Assembly: GCA_963575745.1 (NCBI GenBank)
Contig: CAUYUJ010020682.1
Span: forward strand, 563,501 to 627,500
DNA length: 64,000 nucleotides
DNA from: Prorocentrum cordatum
Lineage: Eukaryota; Sar; Dinophyceae; Prorocentrales; Prorocentraceae
Reading direction: 5' to 3'
Shown: piece by piece, positions 50,116 to 62,480 of the stretch
How positions within the stretch are numbered: position 1 is the first letter of the stretch
Layout of the letters: every line of letters starts with the position of its first letter
Position numbers and translations under genes: made by a program
The notes under the pieces: model-generated
The model's input: the letters and a program-made list of their open reading frames with translations, nothing else
Databases searched by the model: none
What the model was told of the DNA's origin: nothing

Positions 50116-51040
50116 ATGCGTGCACGCCCCTCACACGCTTCGTGGCCCCATAGGGAGCTCCACCGAAGGCCCCAGTGCCACCGCCCGCATGCGCCCCCCA
50201 CGCCCATGTTGGCACATCCCCCACACGCTTCGTGGCGCCATAGGGAGCTCCACCGAAGGCCCCAGTGCCACCGCCCGCGTGCGTCCCCCACACATTCCGG
50301 CACGCCCCTCACACATTTCGTGGCCCCATAGGGAGCTCCACCGAAGGCCGCAGTGCCACCGCCCGCATGCGTCCCCCACACCCATGTCGGCACACCCCTC
50401 ATACGCTTCGTGGCCCCATAAGGAGTTCCAGCGAAGGCCCCGGCGCCACCGCCCGCATGCGCCCCCCACGCCCAGTGCGGCACACCACTCATACGTTTCG
50501 TGGCCCCACAGGGAGCCCCACCGAAGGCCCCAGCGCCACCGCCCGCATGCGTTCCCCACGCCCATTTCGGCACACCCCTCACACGTTCCGTGGTCCCATA
50601 TGGAGTCCCACCGAAGGCCCCAGTGCCACCGCCCGCATGCGCCCCCCCCACGCACACTTCGGCACACCCCTCGCACGCTTCGTGGCCCCATGTGGAGTTC
50701 CACCAGAGGCCCCAGCGCCACCGCCCGCGTGCGTCCCCCGCGCTCATTTCGGCACACCCCTCACACGTTTCGTGGCCTCACAGGGAGCTCCACCGAAGGC
50801 CCCAGCGCCACCGCCCGCACGCGTCCCCCACACCCATTTCGGCACACCCCTCACACGCTTCGTGGCTCCATGGGGAGCTCCACCGAAGGCACCAGTGCCA
50901 CCGCCGTGGGATAACCGCCCGCATGCGTCCCTCACGCGTTTCGTGGCCCCATAGGGAGCTCCACCGAAGTCCCCAGTGCCGCCGCCCGCATGCGCCCCCC
51001 ACGCCCATTTCGGCACAGGCCTCACACGTTTCGGCGCACC
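50116..51040. repeat. 90-bp satellite, array 1 (about 10 copies)
   Basis: Units of 89-92 bp: GGGAGCTCCACCGAAGGCCCCAGTGCCACCGCCCGCATGCG, then TTTCGGCACACCCCTCACACG and TTTCGTGGCCCCATA. GAGCTCCACC-type anchors are at 50155, 50244, 50334, 50424, 50513, 50603, 50694, 50786, 50876 and 50957. Related to the array at 60.71-62.48 kb. The unit is close to a multiple of three, which explains the long open frames. Confidence 0.92.
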
Positions 51041-51164
51041 CGACAGCCGAATTTGTTGGGCGCGAGCGGTCTGCAGCCAGACTATATTTGGTCCTGTGGA
51101 CTCTCGCCCTGGGCCGTCGGCTGCCCAGCGCGCTGCCCCCTCGGCCGACGTCGCCCAGGCGTGA

Positions 51165-51435
51165 TCCTGGACCGCGGCCGCCACGAGGTCGGGAACTGCA
51201 AGAAGGAGGACGGCGACTGGTGGCTGGAGCCCTATGCGCTGCTCTCGCGCGCCACGCGCCACGAGGACCTCTCCTGCTCATGCGGGCGCCGCGCGTCGAG
51301 TTCTTTCCGGCGGGGCTGCCGGGGGGATTGCGGAAACAGCTGGAGCAGTTTGCGGCGCGCGCGAAGCGGCGCAGGAGGGGGGCGACGGCCCTCGCCATGG
51401 AGCTCGGCTTCCCCGAGTTTATCCGCAAGGCCTGA
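51165..51435 (+). pseudogene. C-terminal fragment of an SF1 (Pif1/RecD-like) helicase, one frameshift
   Basis: One phase reads NCKKEDGDWWLEPYALLSRATRHEDL; LSRATR is helicase motif VI of superfamily 1. After an apparent duplicated TC near 51271 the next phase continues LLMRAPRVEFF, then GLRKQLEQFAARAKRRRR and ALAMELGFPEF, ending at TGA 51433-51435. This tail after motif VI is familiar from dinoflagellate Pif1-like proteins as I recall them. Everything upstream of motif VI is absent: the satellite array ends about 120 bp before. It may be a last exon or a truncated copy; Helitron origin cannot be tested from this piece. Confidence 0.5.
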
Positions 51436-53070
51436 CCTGAGGAGCCCCCCCCCCCGAGCCGCGCTTTTTTTCGACCGCCCAACTAATTTTTTGGGCCTCG
51501 CGCCGCGGACTCCGCGCGCGTCGCTGGGGCCCTCCCGGGGCGACCAGCGCGCGTCGCAGGAACTCCGCGCTTCGTTCTTCCCTGCGCCTCGCTCGCCCGT
51601 CGTCGCTCTGCCCAGCGGCGCGCGTCGCGGGGGCCCCGCGCCGCGCTGCGCCCGCAGCATTGGACTTTGGAGCGCGCGGGCAAAGATGGGGGGAAAAGGA
51701 GGGAAGGAAGCGGGCGCGATCCTCGCGAGGGGCGTGCCAACATGGGCGTCGCGGCGCGCGGGCGCTGCCGCCAGGGTTCCCGCGGAAATTTACTGCGGTG
51801 GCCACGCTCAGTGTCGCGAGTGCACAGACAGACAAACCCGAACCGTTCACAGTCATATACTTTTACACGAGGCGTAGCCAGGATCACATCCGCGCAAATA
51901 TATTCGCTCGCACGCGGATTCATTCACACTTAGACTCACTCGCGCTCAGACTCACCCACGCTCAGGGTGTCGTAATTCGACCAATCGTTTTCCTTCGTGT
52001 TGTGTGCCCCGCCACATTTCGGCACGCCCCTCATACGGTTCGTGGGCACCACCGAAGAAGATACTCACAATTGCGGTGTTCACAACTGCAGATGGTTGGG
52101 TTCTTCGCCGGGATAATTCTGGAGCGCCGACACGGCCCCACAGAAACCATTATAGAGTTTTCCCTGAGGGCCCCTCCTTCCGAGGAACGACACAGTGTGA
52201 GATGACCAGTATCACAAATATTGACGCCTCTCACACGCCGTGACATGAATGGCATTGTTCGCCCCTACTCACACGCCCAATGGAGCGGGTATTTCAGAGG
52301 TGCGCATTGAAGAGAATTCGGGCGCAGGGTATTGCAGCACAGGACGTGCGTCGGACACTACACTGCATGGTTCGGCCATCGGCCAGCACGTCCAAGATGC
52401 GAGGTGAGTCTAAAGAGAGAAGGGCTCCGTTCGAAGAGCGGGCGCAGCATAATTTATATAGATTATTACTCCGGCCCCCCAGCAGAAGTTTGGCACGTAG
52501 GGGCCTCCTGCATTATTTCCCTCCCCCTGGTGAGGTCGCGTCGTTTTCCTGCCCCTGCTTGGGGGCACTGCTCGCCCAGCGCGTTCCCCATGGAATGGGC
52601 GCGCGAGAGGGCCAACAACCGCTCCCCCCGCACTCGCCCGTAGGTACTCGCACTCACAAGGTATCGAGCCTCTCTTACGGGGCCTCCCCGGCGCTCGCCC
52701 ATTAAAGCATCGGGGTACGCCCCCTGCCGGCCCCATGAAAACTCCGGGTTTGCGGCATACCGCATGCGCAAGAGATTTTGCAGGTCGTACCCCGCAACTC
52801 CTTTGCGGGCGTTTGGACGTTGACCCCTTCATGCGGATGTCCTGTCCTGTCCTGTCCTCCTCCCTCCCCCTGCCACTCCCCCTCCCCCTCACCCTCCTCC
52901 CTCCCCCCCTTCCCCGCTCCTTCTCCACCTCGTCCTCCCCCCCCGCGCGGGGCCAGGGCGGCTGGTGGGAGCCCTTCGCGGAAGCCTGCCAGGGTGGGCG
53001 GGCCCCCTTCGAGGCGGCGATTGCGGACCCTTGCCGCCGCTCTTCTTGCTGCTCTCGCGGCGGGCTTCCG
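51436..53070. other. gene-free stretch
   Basis: GC-rich sequence with an imperfect palindrome around 51530-51560. At 52010-52045 is a single satellite-like TTTCGGCACGCCCCTCATACGGTTCGTGG; at 52087-52117 is TGCAGATGGTTGGG...GGATAAT, matching the right flank of array 2 (62497-62527). No gene recognised. Confidence 0.5.
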
Positions 53071-53074
53071 GCAA

Positions 53075-53154
53075 CGAGGAAGAGGAGGAGGAGGAGGAGG
53101 AGGAGGAGGAGGAGGAGGAACAGGAAGACGACGGACGACGGACGACGGACGATT

Positions 53155-53194
<40 letters not shown>

Positions 53195-53215
53195 TGACTG
53201 CGACGACAAGGGCGG
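53075..53215. repeat. (GGA)n then (GAC)n microsatellites
   Basis: GGA triplets (about 53075-53120) pass through GACGGAC into a GAC run (about 53155-53195). Confidence 0.9.
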
Positions 53216-53690
53216 GGAGGAGGATACCGGGGAACACGAGCACGGGAAGGGGAGCGCGCCAGGAGCACGCGCACTCGTGAGTTGAACCCCGATCCTGGGC
53301 CTGGCCTGGCCAAGGTCGGTGCGGGTGCACAGGCAACGCCCTCGGAAAGGGGGAGGACTGGGTTAGGTGGCGAGCGCAAAAATTGCTTGGTGACGATTGT
53401 TCAACTAGTTTTGGCTACGTTTGAAGAATTTCCTACAATTCAAAAGTGTTCTTCAAGAGTCCGCCTGTAGGAGGACATGCCCGACCTGAATTCAGGCGTG
53501 CGAGGGGCTCATCGATCCCCGGTCGTCCATGAAAGGCCGATCGGGGCCCGATAGCCCCACCCCGTCCAGGAACGTGCGGCTTCACTACTGGAGGCCGACC
53601 GTTGATTTATCGGTGATGTAGCGCTGATTCCAGGTCGATGTCCCCACCCCTCCATACCATTCCCCCCCCCTATCGTTGCCCCTCAGAGGG
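53216..53690. other. gene-free stretch
   Basis: Contains the 53545-53640 partner of the dispersed repeat at 39298-39395. No gene recognised. Confidence 0.5.
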
Positions 53691-53692
53691 GC

Positions 53693-53792
53693 AGGTGGAG
53701 GAGGAGGAGGAAGAGGAGGAGGAGGAGGAGGAGAAGGAGGAGGAGGAGGAGGAGGAGGAGAAGGAGGAGGAGATGGAGGAGGAGGATGAGGC
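53693..53792. repeat. (GGA)n microsatellite
   Basis: About 100 bases of GGA/GAA triplets. Confidence 0.9.
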
Positions 53793-53856
53793 GTCGGGGT
53801 GGGGATGACTCGCTCCAGAGCTCGGGGGGCGACAAATTATGTAAACATGGTCTTCC

Positions 53857-53970
53857 GGAGGTCCGCGCAGATTTCTTGGACCGGCGCTGGGGCCCACTGG
53901 CGGCGCCTCCGGCGCCGCCCCTGGCGCGCTTCGCGCGCCAAGGAGGGGGTCCAGCGCGCTTCCTGCTCCT
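53857..53970. mobile_element. small TIR element, family 2, copy b (right end decayed)
   Basis: The left end GAGGTCCGCGCAGATTTCTTGGACCGGCG matches the left arm of copy a at 15994 onward. The centre is again palindromic (GGCGCGCTTCGCGCGCC) and GGGGGTCCAGCG matches the right side, but the final inverted terminus is not recognisable. Confidence 0.5.
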
Positions 53971-54499
53971 GTCTCACACGCTCCAGAGCGTTCTGGAACG
54001 CTCGATGAGAGCGTTCGGGGCGCTCTGGAATGGCCGCGGCGCCCGATACATCGTCCAGGACCGCTGGTTCTCAGAGATTACCGATTCGTCCTTGTCGGGT
54101 ATTGTTCTATGCCCCAGTTTCGTCAAACAACGACGACGACGGCGACGATCTGCGGGAGTCGGGGGCGGCGAAGAGGAGGGTGATGATTACAGTCGAGGCC
54201 CATGCCAAGAAACACCCTGCTTGCCTCCAGGGTGCCTTGGATTCCTTGGGTTTCGATGGTTTCGCTATGGAAAGCGCGACGCTCCCACACCAAAAATCCA
54301 TGAACGTCCTGGGGTCTCAGGGTTGGGTGTCTCGTGGGAGGTTTCTTGTGGGCTGGCCTCCACTGTAGGAGAGGATGGATATCATGGAGAGGCCCTTGGT
54401 ATCTCCCCGGATCTCATGGCCCCCTTCTCTTGTTTCAGGGCGTCACCTGGCCCCCCCCCTCGGGCCGCGCACGGGCCTCGGGCCAGGATTTGCGAACCC
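53971..54499. other. gene-free stretch
   Basis: Open frames without familiar motifs; no gene recognised. Confidence 0.4.
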
Positions 54500-54587
54500 C
54501 ATCGAGGAGCATCCTTGATCATTTGGCGAGAAACCCACGCACGAAGCCGAAACAAACACAGGGAATGGACGTCCGAGCGATGGCTAG
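54500..54587. mobile_element. small TIR element, family 1, copy 4 (left-truncated)
   Basis: Starts inside the family at ATCGAGGAGCATCCTTGATC and runs to the right terminus ACGTCCGAGCGATGGCTAG. Closest to copy 2. The left terminus is missing. Confidence 0.75.
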
Positions 54588-55786
54588 CCGAGGGAGGTTC
54601 TGCTGCAGGTGTGCAATGGGCCAGAGCGGGCTCGGGCCTGCGCATCCAGTCGGCTGCGGCAGGGCCCGCAAGAGGGGCCATCGCGGCCTCGGAAGTCACA
54701 CGGGACGGTTCTACCGAGCTCTCCCGAACGTCAAGCAGTGACGAATTGTCTCGGCCTGCCAATCGGCGAAGCGATGTGCATGCTATACTGATATCTGATA
54801 GGTTCGCATGCAGTTTTCTTTTGATAATTCTGACTGGACCGTGAGCGCTTGTTACCTGGGCCCCGCCTCCCGGGTAACGCTAACGACCGTGCATGGGGGG
54901 GGGGGCCTGTATGCTGGGGGGCGGACACCCCGCAGCTATGGCGCTGTGCCCACAGGCATGGCGTAGTGCCGAAAGGCATGCTCTGGTGCTCACAAACGTG
55001 TCGCGGCGCTCGCATGTTCCCCACCCGTTGCGGCGCGGAGCTCCAGGCACGGCGTGGTGCTGAATTGCATGTTTCGGTGCTCTCATGCGCGTTGTGGCGC
55101 TTGCAGGCTCTTGCGGCGTGCAGAGGCCAGGCGGGCTCACTGCTGAGGTGCCCTGCTCGGAGGGCGGCGGATCGGGGGACTGATGTCGAGCAGCTTTCGG
55201 CTGGACGGGAGGGCCGTCGTTGTCTCTGGGGGGTCGTCGCCGCCGCTGGCACCCCCTCGCCGGTCGCCGCCATGGCCGCAGCCGCCGCAGTCGTCATGGT
55301 CGCGGGGCGATCGCTGGGTGCCCGCGCATGATCCAGATTTGTCTCGAAGAGCATGTTGTATCGTTTTTTGACAGGGGTGCTGGCCCCGCGCACAGCAGGC
55401 AATGTGCACCTGCGAAGTCCCTATCAAAAAGCAATCCACAGTGCTCGCGGCCCACCCGATCATGACCCAAGATTTTGCCCCAAAGTAGACTTTACATAAT
55501 CCGTAAGGGCTTCGCCCCCTGCCGCCGGCCCCCTCTCTCGGAGAATGGGCCATGGAAGAGCTCAGTCATGAGGCCTTGGCGCTGTCGTGAAGCAGTATCG
55601 AAACTTCATGCGAAGCCGATTCGCAATCAGCAAAACCAACTGATCACAAGAGGGGTTACCACACCTGGCGATTGGTAAGACGTGTATGGTTTACGGGCTT
55701 GGTTACCACACCTTGCGATTAAAGGGCCGAGGGAGTTCTCGCAGTTTGGGTTACCACGCCTTGCGATGGATGTGCGTGAAGGGTGG
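54588..55786. other. gene-free stretch
   Basis: GC-rich sequence with many open frames and no recognisable domain. GGTTACCACACCTKGCGAT occurs three times between 55655 and 55770, just before the 72-bp array. Confidence 0.45.
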
Positions 55787-56225
55787 CACCGAATTTCAGA
55801 AATGTGGCAAATCCCCTGTGTTTTTGGACCCTGACCCCGCGGATCTGCGTAAGGGGTGGCGCCGAATTTCAGAAATGTGGCAAATCCCCTGTGTTTTTGG
55901 ACCCTGACCCCGCGGATCTGCGTGAGGGGTGGCACCGAATTTCAGAAATGTGGCAAATCCCTGTGTTTTTGGACCCTGACCCCGCGGATCTGCGTGAGGG
56001 GTGGCACCGAATTTCAGAAATGTGGCAAATCCCTGTGTTTTTGGACCCTGACCCCGCGGATCTGCGTGAGGGGTGGCACCGAATTTCAGAAATGTGGCAA
56101 ATCCCTGTGTTTTTGGACCCTGACCCCGCGGATCTGCGTGAGGGGTGGCACCGAATTTCAGAAATGTGGCAAATCCCCTGTGTTTTTGGACCCTGACCCC
56201 GCGGATCTGCGTGAGGGGTGTCGAT
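55787..56225. repeat. 72/73-bp tandem array, 6 copies
   Basis: GAATTTCAGAAATGTGG recurs at about 55790, 55863, 55936, 56008, 56080 and 56152 (spacing 73, 73, 72, 72, 72), each followed by TGTGTTTTTGGACCCTGACC and CCGCGGATCTGCGTGAGGG. The later units stay in frame, giving a spurious 24-residue protein repeat. Confidence 0.95.
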
Positions 56226-57910
56226 TTCGAGCCCCCCCAGCAATTCAGACAACGCGCCCAGGAGACGCTAAAAATCCCGTTTGGGCCTCCCCCCCCCTCG
56301 CGCGGTCAATCACTTAGTTACAGTAACCAGCAAGAAGTCAACTAGTTACAGTACCCAGCAAGAAGCAGAACTGTAACACTGGAAACTACAAACTACAACT
56401 GGTACAGGAAACTGCGAATCACGCGCCTCGCAGCCTGGTGGCCCCACAAGGGGGCCGGCGGATTTTTGTGTCAGGGATGGTGGGAGGGTCCTCATTGGTC
56501 CTGGTTGGCTGTCGGTTGCCTGGGGGAGAAGGTGTTTATGAATTGGGAACTCCTCCGAACAGGGGAAGGAGGTAACTTTGGCAGAGAGAATACAAAATTC
56601 GATTCAGCCACCTACGCCCAGAGGACTTTGCTAGTTAGCATAATCCCCAAGAAACATGTTGTCATCAATTTTTGTCTTCAAATATTGCTTCCTTCAATAT
56701 TGTTGACTGGGGTGAGGCCTCTGGAAAGTTGGAGGGGAGCCTTCTGGCCGTCCGGCGGTGGCCGGTCCCCTCTTGGGGCCGACTTGGTGGCTTTTTTTGC
56801 CCTTCTTGGGTGCCGCCTTGGTGCGGTATTGGAGGGCCGTTGGGTTTTTTGTTGCAGCTATGAGTACCGAGAAGGCGACACCGTTGAGACCATGTATGGC
56901 GATATGGGCTGTTTCGGCCGACCCCCAGGCCCCCCCGACGAGGACACAAGAGACACATAAGGCGTCTCCAGGACGGCCCCTCGGGGCCACCTTAGGCAAT
57001 GTGCCATGTTGAACGTTGGAAGCGCACGTTGCAAAACGCGTTTCCAAGGCCTCGGAAACAGTCACGTAGCGAAAACAAGGAGCCCCGAATCTCCCCTTTG
57101 GAGCCCCGTGCAATATGTGTATACAATGTCCATCCGGAGAGGAGGGGAAGGAGGAGGAGCAGGAGCCTGTGGTCTTGGGAGAGATGGGGAATGGTTGTTT
57201 GTGCTCTACTTTGTGCGGTCGCTTGCAACCCCGGACTTACCACAGCGCCCTAATGGAGTCCCATATCTCTACGTGATGTTATGATGCGGAGGAGCAGGAG
57301 GGTTGAAGGTCACGCAGGTGATGAGGGGGACGCCTCTCTTCAGCCCCGCAGGTGCTGCCTGCGGTGACTCCCATCCCGTTGCCGCCATACAGGTTGGTGC
57401 CTAAGGACCGCGTCCCGCCGCATGTCATTCCCTCCTGGGTTTACGACAGGTTCGCCCTGAGGACCCAGATGCGCGGAACATCAGGACATCATCTTCGGCG
57501 TTGCCCAGCGTGTCAGCAGTTTCCCAAGCGGAAGCTAGCCCAGCTTCTGACTTCCTCTCGTGCACGGGGATCTGCGTGAAGGGCCATCACAGCATTTGCG
57601 CTGGAGGCGTTTTATGGATGGCTCGTGCAGCGCTGCCAGGCCTGCCATGCCTGCCATGCCTGCCATGCCACCTGTGGTGACTCTTCACTGGGATCCGGAG
57701 CGCCCCTGGAGCCCGCAACTACGACTACACGAGGTGATCTGAGGGGGGGGTTCTCTGTGGACTCCGGTCTCCCTGCCCCCTGGCGCACGACAAAAGTGAG
57801 GCTCGCGATCGCGCACCTCGGCGCCGCTTCTCGGGGAGTCCGGGGGCGAACGCCCCATCGGCAGTTCCCCGTCGAAGGCAGCCCCGAATAACACACTGCA
57901 TAAGCAATAA
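56226..57910. other. gene-free stretch
   Basis: Holds two copies of CTAGTTACAGTA/CTTAGTTACAGTA with CCAGCAAGAAG (56310-56370), and four CATGCCTGC repeats near 57640-57670. No gene recognised. Confidence 0.45.
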
Positions 57911-58024
57911 TTTTCGGGGTTCCGCTCGGCGCTGGGGCCCGCGCTTCCGGCCTTCGACCTCGGCGCGCTCCGCGCGCCAGGGAAGGGGGTCCAGCACCGA
58001 TCCAAGGAATCCGAGCGAGTCTCC
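57911..58024. mobile_element. small TIR element, family 2, copy c
   Basis: The right side GGGGGTCCAGCACCGATCCAAGGAATCCGAGCG matches the right arm of copy a; the left side CGCTCGGCGCTGGGGCCC matches its left arm, and the palindrome GGCGCGCTCCGCGCGCC lies between. Confidence 0.55.
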
Positions 58025-60430
58025 CAGAGCCTACTGCCAAGACGCTGAAAGAAGGACCGTTTTGGGTACGGGAGGGGCTCGATGTCCCTTGGGCCCTTCC
58101 ATGGCTGCTTCTCTAGCGCTCCTCGTCCACGCAGGCGATTGTGGGGCCAACAGGGGGCTTCGTTCCTTCTTGCGCGTTCCTTGCTTCAGCAGCCCGACTG
58201 CATGTTCTTGCCGGTTCGTCTCCTGCTGCCGGCTCAGCAGTGTGCCGTGCGTCCCAGGTCATCAGAGCGCGCGTGCGGATCGCTTCTGCCGCGATGCGAG
58301 GGAAAAGTGTACGGTCGTGCCGGTTTCTCTCGTATTCTGTAGTCGCAAGATCGGCAATTTCCCGTCGCAGGTGGCCGCGAGATCGGTTCCCGCGGGTCTT
58401 CACGCTTTTCCGGCAAGGCCGCTGCGGCGCTCTGGGGCTTGCCCCTGAGGCCGCCAGTGCGGGCCCAATCCTTCCGAGTCTCTACCTTCCCTCTTCGTCA
58501 TCGTCGGCCCCTTTCCCCTTTCGCTCCCCCCTCCCGTTTCCCTCCCGCCCTCACCGAGGAACAGCTTGCTCGCCCGACATGTGACGAGCGCGCAGGCCAA
58601 GCGCGCCGCGCGCAGGCATCAGGAGGCGGCTCCGTGGACTAGGCCAGGTGCCCTTTTTCTTTCACCTGCACGTAGGCCAGGTGGCGGCCTGTGATCAGCA
58701 AGAGCACAGACACGTGTCTCATGCCAGCGTCTGGGAACATCATCTTCTTCAATGTTCCTTTCATCCTCCTCCTGGGACGAGGTCACGTTGCCTGTCGGGT
58801 GGGAGCACTTGCTGGTGCTACGCTGGGTAATTTGACACTCCATCACTGGTTGCCCAGAGGCGGCAGTGCCCCCTACGCTTCGTTTGACAAGCGCTTGCAC
58901 AGCCTTCATAGGGCGTCATTTGAGTTTCGGCCACACCGTTCTGGAAGGAACCGACGTGTCCCTCAGTTTCGCGGCCTGGCGCCATTTTCTCGTGCCGCGA
59001 TGTATTTTCTTGGGGGGGGAGCAAGAGGGGAATACCTCGAATGGACAACCGACGGAAGGGGACAGACAGGATGAGCAGTCAGGTTCTGCGTTTCTTCATT
59101 CTTCGCTTCTCCATCCCTATCTTCTCCTTGCATCATCGATGCACCCCTACTTCTCCATCGCGTCCTTTTTCTTGCCACCTTCCCTCTTCTGATCTCTCTG
59201 CCTCCTCCTCCCAAGTCGGGGGGGTCCTTGGTGAGTCCGGCAGAATCCCCGCCCCCGCGGACTTCGCTGTTCGGCCTCCTCGGGGCCCCCTGAGCCTTGA
59301 CAGGCTTAGTTCCTCGGACGGCGGGTTGTCCCTGTCCTGGCTTCGCGGCACTTCTCGCATCCCTCGTCTGGTTGCCTGCGCTACTGCCTTTTGCCTGTTG
59401 GGGCTTTGTCGCTCGTGCGGAGCCGGGTGCTCCTGCCCACCACCTCTCGGGTTTACCGTGCCGTTCGGGTCCCACCGACCGCAGTGATACACGAGGAGGT
59501 GTAGCAGCACGGAGCTGCCCGGACGCACGGACAAAACTTCCCCGCCCCTTGCACTCCTCATTCTTCTGCATCCCCCCCCCTCTCTCGACGCCACCTGCCC
59601 CCCGCCCGCCTCGCCCCGCGCCGCCCGCAGCGGCCCAGGACGCCCAGGCCATGGCGGAGAAGCTGCAGAAGCTCGCCTCCCCGAGGCCCTGCACGGCCGC
59701 CCGCCTGCGTCCCCGCAATCGGTGGATCCGAGGGTCGCAGTCCTGCTGCCCCTCATCCAGCATGTTTCTCTTCTGCCGCCTCCTCCTCGCCCTCCTCCCT
59801 CCTCCTCGTCCCCCTGTGTTATTTCTTCTCTTCCGTCCGTATCCTTGCGCTCTCTGTCGCCCTGCTCCGCTGGGGCCCCTCCGCAACATCAAGATCGTCC
59901 TGCTCTCAAGGGGTCCCTTCCTCTGTCTGCGTCCCCGTTCTTTTCTTTCTGATTCTGCATGTTCCTTGTACGGGTCTCCATGGTCATGTTTTTTTCTTGT
60001 TTCTGTGCGCCTTCTGTTGCGAGTCATGCGTTGTCTTCCTTGTCCTTCCTCACCCGTCCACTGGCGCATTCTTTCTTGGTGGCGTCCCGTGCGACGTTCC
60101 TGGCTGGCCCCGCGGTCTTCGTGGTCGCGTGCTTGGGTCGACAGGTGAGAAAGTACATTCCAGACGCTAAAAGAGAGCACGATTTGGACTTAAGAGGGTC
60201 TGTGGCGTTCGGGCCGTCCTTTGATCTAGGTCGTGGAGCCTGTTTGTGGCAGGAGTTCGCCGTGGCGAGAGAAGATCCTTCGTTACTGACTCAGCGCTCC
60301 TCGTGGCCCCACGATGACCGCATTCTTCTCTCATCCTTATCTCCTCCTGCTCTTTCTTCCAGGCCGATTGCTAGACATACGTCGGCGCTACGAAAGTTTT
60401 GACCCGCTTCGTGCTTCCACCAAGACACGT
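58025..60430. other. gene-free stretch
   Basis: About 2.4 kb with pyrimidine-rich plus strand (59100-60100) that keeps several frames open on both strands. No domain recognised, so I call no gene. Confidence 0.4.
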
Positions 60431-60675
60431 TTTAGGCGGGAGCGCCATTGCGAACTCGAACCGGAGAAGTGCCGACCTTTATTTTCGAGGACGTATTGGG
60501 CGGGGGCGCCATTCCGAAATCGAACCCAGAAGGCTCAACATTTTGTTTCGGAGGAAATTTTGAGCGGGAGCGCCATTTCGAAATCGAACCAGACATGTTT
60601 CGAATTATGAATTGGAGGAAGTCTTGGGCGGGGGCGCCATTTCGAAATGGAACCCGAAAGTTCTGAAATCCTTAG
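60431..60675. repeat. short tandem array, about 66-bp unit; left inverted flank of array 2
   Basis: Four diverged units with GGGCGGGGGCGCCATTTCGAA followed by ATCGAACC. The last unit (60615-60672) is found inverted at about 62585-62645. Confidence 0.75.
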
Positions 60676-60709
60676 GATTTGTTTGAGGACGTCTCAAGCG
60701 AAACCGTCG

Positions 60710-62480
60710 TTAAGGAGCTCCACCGAAAGCCCCAATGGGAATGTTCGCGTGGCAACGCCGCCCAATTTCGGCACACCCCTCACGCGTTTCGTGGCCCCGT
60801 AGGGCCATGGGGAGCTCCACCTACGGCCCCAGTGGGAACGTTCGCATGGCACAACCGCCCCATTTCGGCAAGCCCCTCACACGTTTAGTGGCCACATAGG
60901 GAGCTCCACCTAAGGCCCCAGGGAGACAGTTCGCATGGCACCTCCGCCCCATATCGGCACACCCCTCACACGTTCTGTGGCCCCATAAAGGGGGCTCCAC
61001 CGAAAGCCACAATGGGACAGTTCGCATGGCACCGCCGCCCCATCTCGGTACACCCCTCGCACGATCCTTGGCCCCACAGGGAGCTCCACCGAAAGCCTCA
61101 ATGGGAAGTCTCGCATGGCACCGCCGCCCTATTTCGGCCCCCCCCCCGCACACACGTTTCGCTGGCCCATAGGGAGCTCCACCGAAAGCCTCAATGGGAA
61201 GTATCGCATGGCACCGCCGCCCTATTTCGGCCCCCCCCCTCACACGTGTCGTGGCCCCATAAGGAGCTCCACCGGAAGCCCCATTGGGACAGTTCGCATG
61301 GCACCGCCGCCCTATTCCGGCACACCCCTCACACGTTTCGTGGCCCTATAGGAAGTTCCACCGAAGGCCCCAATGAGAAAGTTTGCATGGCACCGACGAA
61401 CAATGTCGGCACACCCCTCACACGTTCTGTGACCCCATAGGGGGCTCCACCGAAAGCGACATTGGGAAAGTTCGCATGGCACCGCCGCCCCATGTCGGCA
61501 CACCCCTCACACGTTTCGTGGCCCCATAGGGAGCTCCACCTAAGGCCCCAGGGGGACAGTTCGCATGGCACCGCCATGGCTCCTCCGCCCCATGTCGGCA
61601 CATCCCTCACACGTTTCGTGGCCACATCGGGAGTTCCACCGACAGCCCCAATCGGAAGGTTCGCGTGGCACCGCCGCCCCATTTCGGTACACCCCTCACA
61701 CGTTTCGTGGCCCCGTATTGCCACAGGGAGCTCCACCTAAGGCCCCACTGGGAACATTTGCATGGCACAACCGCCCCATTTCGGCACACCCCTCACACGC
61801 TTCGCGGCCACATAGGGAGCTCCACCTAAGGCCCCAGGGGGACAGTTCGCATGGCACCGCCGCCCCATGCCGGCACACCCCTCACACGTTTCGTTGTTCC
61901 ATAGGGAGCTCCACCGAAAGCCCCAATCGGAAGGTTCGCATGGCACCGCCGCCCTATTTCGGCCCCCCCCTCTCACACGTGTCGTGGCCCCATAGGGAGC
62001 TCCACCAAAGGCCCAAATGGGACAGTTCGCATGGCACCGCCGCCCTATTTCGGCACACCACTCACACGCTTCGTGGCCCTATAGGGAGCTCCACCGAAAG
62101 CCCCAGTGGGAAAATTCGCATGGCACCGCCGCCCCATGTCAGCACACCCCTCACACGCTTCGCTGGCCCATAGGGAGCTCCACCGAAGGCCTCAATTGGA
62201 AAGTTCGCATGGCACCGCCGCCCCATGTCGGCACACCCCTCACACGCTCTGTGGCCACATAAAGGGGGCTCCATCGAAAGCCACAATGGGACAGTTCGCA
62301 TGGCACCGCCGCCCCATCTCTGTACACCCCTCACACGTTTCGTGGCCCCATAGGGAGCTCCACCTAAGGCCCCAGGGGGACAGTTCGCATTGCACCGCCG
62401 TGGCACCTCCGCCCCATATCGGCACACCCCTCACACGTTTCGTGGCCCCACAAGGAGCTCCGCCGAAAGCGGTGCCCACA
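60710..62480. repeat. 90-bp satellite, array 2 (about 20 copies)
   Basis: Same family as 50.1-51.0 kb: GGGAGCTCCACCGAAAGCCCCAATGGGA, then TTCGCATGGCACCGCCGCCCC, TTTCGGCACACCCCTCACACG and TTTCGTGGCCCCATA. Here the CCACCGCCCGCATGCG segment of array 1 is replaced by GGCACCGCCGCCC-type sequence. It ends at GAGCTCCGCCGAAAGCGG near 62475. Confidence 0.93.

Noticed and set aside
49677-51435. Long frames on both strands across the 90-bp satellite
   Set aside because: Unit length close to a multiple of three in GC-rich DNA; only the last 270 bases (helicase motif VI segment) show real protein similarity.
58963-60180. 405-codon minus-strand Arg/Gly-rich frame
   Set aside because: Low-complexity composition over a pyrimidine-rich plus strand and no familiar motif; overlaps equally long plus-strand frames.
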